Of a DNA stretch of 64,000 nt, positions 57,981-64,000 are shown in pieces. Source of the DNA: Candolleomyces eurysporus (taxonomy: Eukaryota; Basidiomycota; Agaricomycetes; Agaricales; Psathyrellaceae); the NCBI GenBank assembly GCA_027579435.1, contig JANBPK010000159.1, positions 16,504 to 80,503 of the forward strand, in the 5' to 3' direction. The translations under genes and the position numbers were made by a program. The notes below the pieces were generated by a model. It was given only the letters and a program-made list of their open reading frames with translations. It did not search any database and was not told the DNA's origin. How positions within the stretch are numbered: position 1 is the first letter of the stretch; each line of letters starts with the position of its first letter.

Positions 57981-60420
57981 GTATGGTCAGTATGAATGTG
58001 AAGCTTTGCCAGGGAAGTGCCATTTAGCAAAAACATAAAGGAGTGATATGACTTGTGCATTGTGTGGCTCAGGTATTGCACACTGTATTGGAAATGAATG
58101 TCACTCAACATGCAGCTGAAATGAAATATTAGTTCAACTTACCTGGAGCAAATTTTCAAAATCACAAGCTGCCAATTGCTTCATTTTGCTGACATTGCTT
58201 GTGAAACATTGTATTGTGTCCGCTCCAAATGTTGGCATACTATGGTATCTGTAGGAAAATGGGGGGCAGATCACTGGGAAGCCTTGGGGCATACTCACCT
58301 AGCATCAAGGATTGTAAGCAGGCCTTTGTCTGTGGCCTCCAAAAGACAAAGGAGCTGAATAAAGAGGGATTTTAATACTCCTAGATCAACCTCATGCATT
58401 AAGTCTACAACAAGCATAGAAAAAATGCTGAAGGAAAACTTGGCAAGTGGTGCTGAGAATGCATTCTAGAGGATGTTAATGTGAGCTATGACAAACAAGC
58501 AGCTTGGAAGTCCAATTACACACATCAATTGGGAGTAGTGAGCCCTCTGAAAGGAGATCTTCAACTCTATTGTTGGTGACAGCAAGGTTGTTTTTGTAGA
58601 TTAAGAGCCATGCTGCTTTGACATTAGTTTTTTTGCTTTGATCATCAAGCTGAGCAGTTTCAATCTGAACCAGCCAGTCTTCAGGCTCTCCAATCTTGGG
58701 TATGTTTTCCATTTGAACTTTGCAGTGAGGACATGGGTATTTCCCAAGATTTTTGATACTTGCAAGAATAATCCTACAATGCATATCAACTGAGGGTTTT
58801 CATAGAGAGGTCCCCAAAAGCCCTTACTTCTCTGGATAATCTGCTGAGTATGTGAAAATGCGAGGGTAGAAACATTGCTTCTTCCCATCAAAGCACGTCA
58901 TGACAATTCCATGGCAGTAAGTGTCAAGGAATTCATCGTCTAACAAAATTTTCCACTGTTCATGGAAGAGCTCCCATTGGAATGTGAAACTAGGGTTGCA
59001 GCAACCATCGATTTGCCAGAGTGTTGTGAAACAAACCCTTTGAAATTGTCGGGCAGCTAATTGTAGTGATCAGACAACAAAAAATAGTAGAGGAACATGC
59101 TCCTTGCCTTTTCAAAGTAGGTGACTTGTTCAAATAGGTTTTCAGATGGTTTTGCACATTAGCACTTGGAATCGTTGCCAAAACACAAATACAAAGGCCA
59201 CAGTTTTGCAATGCCAAATGAGGCCAACATGGTTTCATCGGATGCAAACATTAGTGCAAGGACATAGCAAGGGAGGCTACAATCCTTTCAACAGGTAATT
59301 GCTGCATCAAGTTCATAGCAAGCCAAGTTCCAGCTCATATAGAATCGAGAAAATTTCACCTGAAGTTCTTTGTATGTCTCGAGGAAAGCAGGTGACATAT
59401 ATATTTCTCCATAAACCCAAACATCCTCATGCTTCTCACTTGGACGCCAGCAGGGCTCATAGCCATAGGTATGAAAGAATTCATGAGTAGTTAAGCTTTC
59501 TAGCTTACACTTTATTGTGAGGACAAGTGGGCAGTAATGGAAACCAGGCACAACAAAATTTTCTGGTCCAGGTGTGGATGATAATGTGTTGAACAGGACA
59601 GTAATGGTGATGGCTGTACATGCCCAAGAAATGCCATTGTCGTCCTCCCAGTTAGGATCCAGGCCATCTGCCTCATACTGTGATGTAGCCAGGGCCTTGT
59701 CAATAGCAGGCCAGTTAGCCTCCCACACATCCTTGGGGTTGAAATGCTCATTGCCAACAATGTCTAAAAGGGCCTGAAATGATTTTTGGCTCTTTTCATG
59801 ATCATTTGACCACCACCATTCCCCCAGGCAAAATGAGCTAAGGTTTGGAAAGGGGTGCAGTTGTAAAGTGGCTGGTTCAGTGTAAGGCTGTATAGCTTGG
59901 CTGAGCAGTGGGTGCTGAATTTGTACTGGGGCCAATGAGGGAATTCAGGCTGGCTTTCAACAGGGATTTCAAGAGGCTCTTGAAGGTTGTGTGCAGTAAG
60001 ACAAGAATCAGGGTCATGGGGATAATCTCCAGGTGGACACTTGGGTATTTTATACAGCCCAAATGAGTTTACAGGCATCTGGTACTTGCTGGGTGGCTGC
60101 AATGGCTGGACCAACACCCCAGAGGATTCCTCAGCCATAGGGGTTAATTCCAAGGCCATTACAATAGGGGAAGGCTGATGAGTTGTTTCTTCCAGGGATT
60201 GGGAAAAAAAACAATTGGTTGGGGCATCAGGAAACAAGGAAATGGGCAAAGTGGATGTTGGTAGGAAGTTAGTTGTCACTTGCCTAACCCTGTAAGATGG
60301 CTTCTTGTGGCAATGTCCTCTTCCAAGAATTTCAGGAATAGGTTGAGCTGGAGCTCCCTGTAAACAGTGTCAGCAACAGACAAATTGCAGCAAAGCAACG
60401 TTCATACCCAAACATCATCA

Positions 60421-61690
60421 AGCAGTGGAGCATCTTGGTTGTGTTCACTACTAACAGCAGCATGCCCAAGCTCAATGGGTCCACACTATTCTATTGTGAG
60501 TCCAAAGGGAGCTGGGCGCCTGCTATTTGCTTACCTGAGGTTGACTTGCCACCATGACATCAATGTCTAAGTTGTTGTCCAACCAAGACTGGAATGGCTT
60601 CAATCCCTTGGCAATCCCAGTGACTGCTATGCTTTCACTAGAGCCAGGAGCAGGGTTTTGCTTGAGTCATGCATGCTAAAAACATGTGCCCAATCTTGCT
60701 TTGAAATTTTGACAGGACCAAATATGAGCGCTATAGCTGTTGGGCTGCCTGAATAGCCTTCCACACATTTCTGAGACCATGGAGGATTAAGGGTGCTCAT
60801 TTGTTCACGAGCACCTTGAGAAGTGGTGAAAAGGCTGTTATATGTCTTAGGGGCAACAGGGTTAGAGTGCTTGCTCGAGGTTAGCATTGAACTTGAACCA
60901 CCCTTTGATCGGATCAAAATGGCCACAGTCTGCTGTCAGCGATGTGACATGCAAAATATTCATATTATACTTTGCCATGCCTGATGCTGGCTGTGGCCAT
61001 TTGTGGCAGAGTTTTGCATTTCTTGGGGAAATCGATGGTTTTGCCTGCCACAAAGCTGGAATATAGCAATAAAAAATATACCACAATGCATGTATTTCAA
61101 GGGCTGCCAAACAACACCTCACAGAAAACATTACAAATTTATTCATGCAGGTAATAGTAGTACAATTTGGAAAACATCATAGCAAGAGCAGAGTGTGCAT
61201 AGTGGATGGTATGTAGAGCAAGTAATCAGATTAGAATCAATTAGTCACACAAGGTGAGTATGTTGCTGGTGCTGGCTTCAGACTCATCTATTGGAGATTC
61301 ATGGCCTGGCAGGGGAAGAGCGCTGGACAGAATGGCTGACTCCTGGTTATGGAAACTGGGGAATGTGTTTGAATGCCTCAGAGCATGAGTACCTAGCCTT
61401 GCCACATGGGCTGGTGTGTCATGTAGGCCAAACATGCACATTCCAATGCCCAAGAGCCAGGCACTTGTTGGGATCTGTTTGTTCTGCCAGTGCAATTCTA
61501 GTTGCTCCTCTATAAAAATAGTGAGATTCTATAAGCATAAAATAGTGATTTTATGTACCATTTTCCCTTTGTACCTGCTTAGGGCAATTATCCAAGCTCT
61601 GTGACAGGGTTTTATCTGGGCAGTGTCATTAATATAAGAAGAGATTGAGGGGAACACTGATTGGCTTACCATTCTTATTGGTCACATATG
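60421..61690. other. Coding-like but unidentified transposon flank
   Basis: Minus-strand frames at 60,627-60,926 and 60,862-61,146 look like pieces of a protein (SKQDWAHVFSMHDSSKT, CGHFDPIKGWFKFNANL) upstream of the Plavaka start. They may be its N-terminal extension or another element; I cannot name them. Confidence 0.35.
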
Positions 61691-61699
61691 TTTCTCGGA

Positions 61700-62560
61700 A
61701 GACACAGGAAGAAGCAAGGTTGGCAAATTGCCAGGTAAACTTGATGCTTCAACTTGGTTGGACAACAGAGCCAAGGTCAGAGGCAATATCTTGTTGGAAT
61801 GGCTTGATAGCCATGGTGACCCAAACCTTGACAGCTTTGTTAAGCCACCTGATGTCATCCTTCTCACTCTGGGTCCCCTCCCTTTGGACAAAATTCATGA
61901 AATCACAGGTATAGCCGATCTTGGAATTGAGAAGGGTGATGAGGGCAGGGTTTTGAAAGATCCTGTTGACAGAGGCCCAGTGGCCAAACTCCTCAATACT
62001 GGCAACAGCAATGGTAAGCTATAAGCTCATTAGTTGTTGATATGAGAAGGTTAAGGATGGAATACACACAATGCGACAACAAAATGGGACTAGAAGATAC
62101 CTGACCAAGGGGCTGCTTCACCAGCTCCAGCTGATGGTTGACAATTTTGTTGTCTCCCACCAAAAATGATGCTACAACTGGGCAGTATGAATACACCAAT
62201 GTGTGTGAGGTGAAATCCATTATGGCGCCCAGAGCTGAATTTTGGAAGAGGTGGCAGTAGTAATCCGACTCAGACTTGAGCTGCTGGATTTTGATGGCCA
62301 TCTCATATGCCTTGATGGCAGTGGGCTGCAGAGATAAACTCAGTTTGGGTAAATCAGATAGATAATGAGACAGCATACATGTTGGTGTGAGTCAAGTAAC
62401 ATGTTGAACAAGACAACAAAGCCGCTCTTGGAGTGCTTGCAGTAGAGGTGCATATAGGCTCCTGTTTTGCCAAGACGAGCATCTTCATTTGGAGGGCGGT
62501 GTCCATAGGCCATGAATTCACATAGTCAGGAAACATACAAGGGTTGGTGAGAATGTGGCT
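61700..62560 (-). pseudogene. Unidentified decayed coding sequence, transposon-associated
   Basis: Minus-strand pieces read YGHRPPNEDARLGKTGAYMH then LYCKHSKSGFVVLFNMLLDS (about 62,505-62,385), SLQPTAIKAYEMAIKIQQLK (about 62,330), VGDNKIVNHQLELVKQPLGQ (about 62,160), and DFMNFVQREGTQSEKDDIRW (about 61,870). Residue use and continuity indicate a real former protein of 300 residues or more with an intron near 62,030-62,100. No family recognised. Confidence 0.45.
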
Positions 62561-62846
62561 GAGGGTGTAGAAGAGAACTGTGCTCAGGAAGTTGTGGAGC
62601 CATTGGATTATAATGGTCTGAGTGGGGGCAGTGATTCAGGTTTTGAAGTTGATGATGGCTTCTGGCTTGAGTTCTATGGATGTCCAAAGCATGTGAGTTC
62701 AAAACATATTGGAGTGAAGAAGAAGCTACTTACTTTGTTGCCATGTTGCTGGTGCAACAGGCCAAAGGCCAAGAACAGCATCATCACCTTTGGGGTTTCC
62801 ACTGCAAGCTGACAGATGCCAAATCGGCTGCCAGTTTGTTCTTTGA

Positions 62847-63527
62847 TGCAAGAGGGATGCTCAAGGAAACCTCTCAAGATACAAGGCTTGTCTCATCAGC
62901 AAGGGTTATTCTCAACATCCCGGTATTGATTTCAACAAAACCTTTGCCCCCACCATTTGCCCAGTAACTCTCCAATATATTATTACTCAACGCGACTCTT
63001 GACTCAGCTATCAAACAGGCCAATGCTAAAAACACCTACCTCAATGGAGTCCTACCACCCAACAAAATCATATATATGCACCTTCCACCTATCCTTTATG
63101 AAATACACCCTGAACTTTGTCAACGACTTACTCAAGCCAAGTCCAACGGCAAGACTATGGTACTTCAACTGTGGCAACCTCTATACAGCACAAAGCAAGG
63201 CAGCAACAAGTGGTACAAAGAGCTTTGTCTTGCGCTCTCCAAACTTGGCCTCACCAAATCATCTGCTGACCACGCCTTATTCTATTGTGTTACAAGCCCA
63301 ACCAGCTACTGCCTGCTTGATGTCACCACTGATGACTTCACAACTCAAAGGGAATGATCAAATCATTGAAGGGTGGTATGGGGGAATTTATAGAGTTAGT
63401 GAATATGGGGGAGCTTAGTTGATATCCAAAGGGACCTAGAGGTGCGTACTATTTTCCTGTCTCAAACCGCCTACATTAACCACATCCTCAATTTATTTGG
63501 GATGGTGGACTGCAAGACAGCTATTAA
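62847..63527 (+). pseudogene. Ty1/Copia reverse transcriptase relic
   Basis: Reads KRDAQGNLSRYKACLISKGY then DFNKTFAPTICPVTLQYI up to a stop at 63,000. It continues in a shifted frame with NTYLNGVLPPNKIIYMHLPP (the Copia DVKNAYLNG..EEIYM region), LYSTKQGSNKWYKEL and LGLTKSSADHALFY. After a further break, RTIFLSQTAYINHILNLFGM and VDCKTA (63,442-63,525) give the RT-RNase H connection. The catalytic YVDD box and RNase H are gone. The sequence stops exactly where the truncated LTR at 63,528 begins. Confidence 0.85.
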
Positions 63528-63837
63528 GATCCCTTGGACTTGTCTCATGGACTCTCTGGTCTCTGTAGTTCCTACCTCATGTACACCTTGTGTTTGCCTT
63601 ATGGTTACCTCATGTATGCTCTATGGACTCATGTATGACCTTATAACCAGTACTTAGTGTTTCAGTAGCACATGTTTTTCATTTAGTCTACTCAGAGTTT
63701 CATTTTGCTGACTGACACTTTAATATTGCTGACTAATGTTACCATGCCTTCTACATAAGGCATATAGTATATAAGCAGGCTAGGATAATCTGTATTCTTT
63801 AGCTTGTTCTTAATTCACCTCCTGCCCCAGGGTAACA
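63528..63837 (+). mobile_element. Truncated LTR next to Copia relic
   Basis: 63,528-63,814 matches 55,121-55,400 closely, including the TATA box ('gtatataagcagg' near 63,768). It lacks the first 6 bases (TGTTAT). Homology ends at 63,814, but GGTAACA at 63,831-63,837 could be the LTR end after an internal deletion. It is probably the 3' LTR of the element whose RT remains at 62,847. Confidence 0.7.
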
Positions 63838-63953
63838 TCCTTTGGTTCATCCCTAGACAAAGATTTGATTAAGGTGAGTGATGTAAAATTTGATGGCTCA
63901 ATCAGGTCTAATACAATTTCAGAACATGGGCCCCCTCCCTAAAATTGGCAACT

Positions 63954-64000
63954 TCTCTCCTGCTCCTGCTCCTGCCCCTGCTCCTGCTCCTCCCCTGCTC
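63954..64000. repeat. CTCCTG hexanucleotide microsatellite
   Basis: Imperfect CTCCTG/CCCCTG units run to the window edge. Confidence 0.85.

Larger units (their letters stand above)
54530..60420 (-). mobile_element. Plavaka (KDZ-type) DNA transposon, decayed and nested
   Basis: Minus-strand remains of the large Plavaka transposase-associated protein, in order. NSFGLYK lies at about 60,069. PFPNLSSF, LGEWWW and KSQKSFQALLDIVGNEHF lie at about 59,854-59,760. EPCWRPS with VYGEIYMSPAFLETYKEL lies at about 59,420-59,330. KLWPLYLCFGN lies at about 59,190. NLGKYPCPHCKVQ lies at about 58,730. SRIQMRQMHIQRL lies at about 56,680. INYTCYDVHCDVD-IINPKTSQQDIM is split by a MITE, then VPGIYHVNIIYRG lies at about 55,800. 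VGFLDPACVL..CHIIP lies at about 55,080. MSMRYLWGLGIGHQ lies at about 54,850, followed by an acidic tail EDQNWYPDEEEEN. Frameshifts and stops occur between blocks. Two solo LTRs and one MITE are inserted. The outer ends (TIRs) were not identified. Confidence 0.85.

Noticed and set aside
1..64000. CRISPR arrays, tRNA and rRNA genes
   Set aside because: No regularly spaced short repeats with unique spacers, no cloverleaf with A/B boxes and no rRNA core sequence were seen on either strand.

Overview
The window looks like nuclear DNA of a basidiomycete, most likely an Agaricomycete. The evidence is intron-rich genes (50-70 nt introns with GTNNGT/AG ends), a DUF6533-type 7TM gene, a Plavaka (KDZ-type, CACTA-like) DNA transposon, and small gene families found mainly in mushrooms. 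I saw no prokaryotic operon structure, rRNA, tRNA or CRISPR array. Exon models below are hand-read.

1-43 kb is a gene-family expansion locus. Nine copies (eight on the minus strand near full length, one plus-strand fragment) encode the same five-exon, ~350-residue, seven-transmembrane, receptor-like protein with a TM3 'GDALLVYRCY' motif and a C-terminal 'MIIFRVTTGRSF' block. Among them lie four decayed copies of a heterotrimeric G-protein alpha (G-alpha) gene at about 1.9-3.5, 12.3-13.9, 26.4-28.1 (inverted) and 32.1-33.8 kb. They are recognised from 'FDVGRQRSKREKWVHC', 'NKMD' and helical-domain fragments. Receptor-like genes and G-alpha relics were duplicated together as a cassette. Copies 2, 4 and 8 read through; the others carry an inserted element, a nonsense codon, a one-base slip, an ambiguous base or a replaced tail.

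Set into this array are a single-exon secreted GH5 glycoside hydrolase (20-21 kb), a DUF6533 7TM gene (23.0-24.8 kb) and an MFS drug-transporter-like gene (29.0-31.1 kb).

45-48 kb is ordinary host sequence: a four-exon ubiquitin-domain protein and a five-exon short-chain dehydrogenase, both on minus and both clean.

From about 49.7 kb to the end is AT-richer nested transposon territory. A broken Plavaka element (54.5-60.4 kb, minus) carries two solo LTRs and one CACTG-ended MITE, each with a perfect target duplication. Two more LTR-bounded insertions and a second MITE lie at 49.7-52.0 kb. A broken Ty1/Copia reverse transcriptase abuts a truncated LTR at 62.8-63.8 kb. A separate ~1.45 kb unclassified TIR element packed with AACTTG hexamers interrupts receptor-like copy 3.
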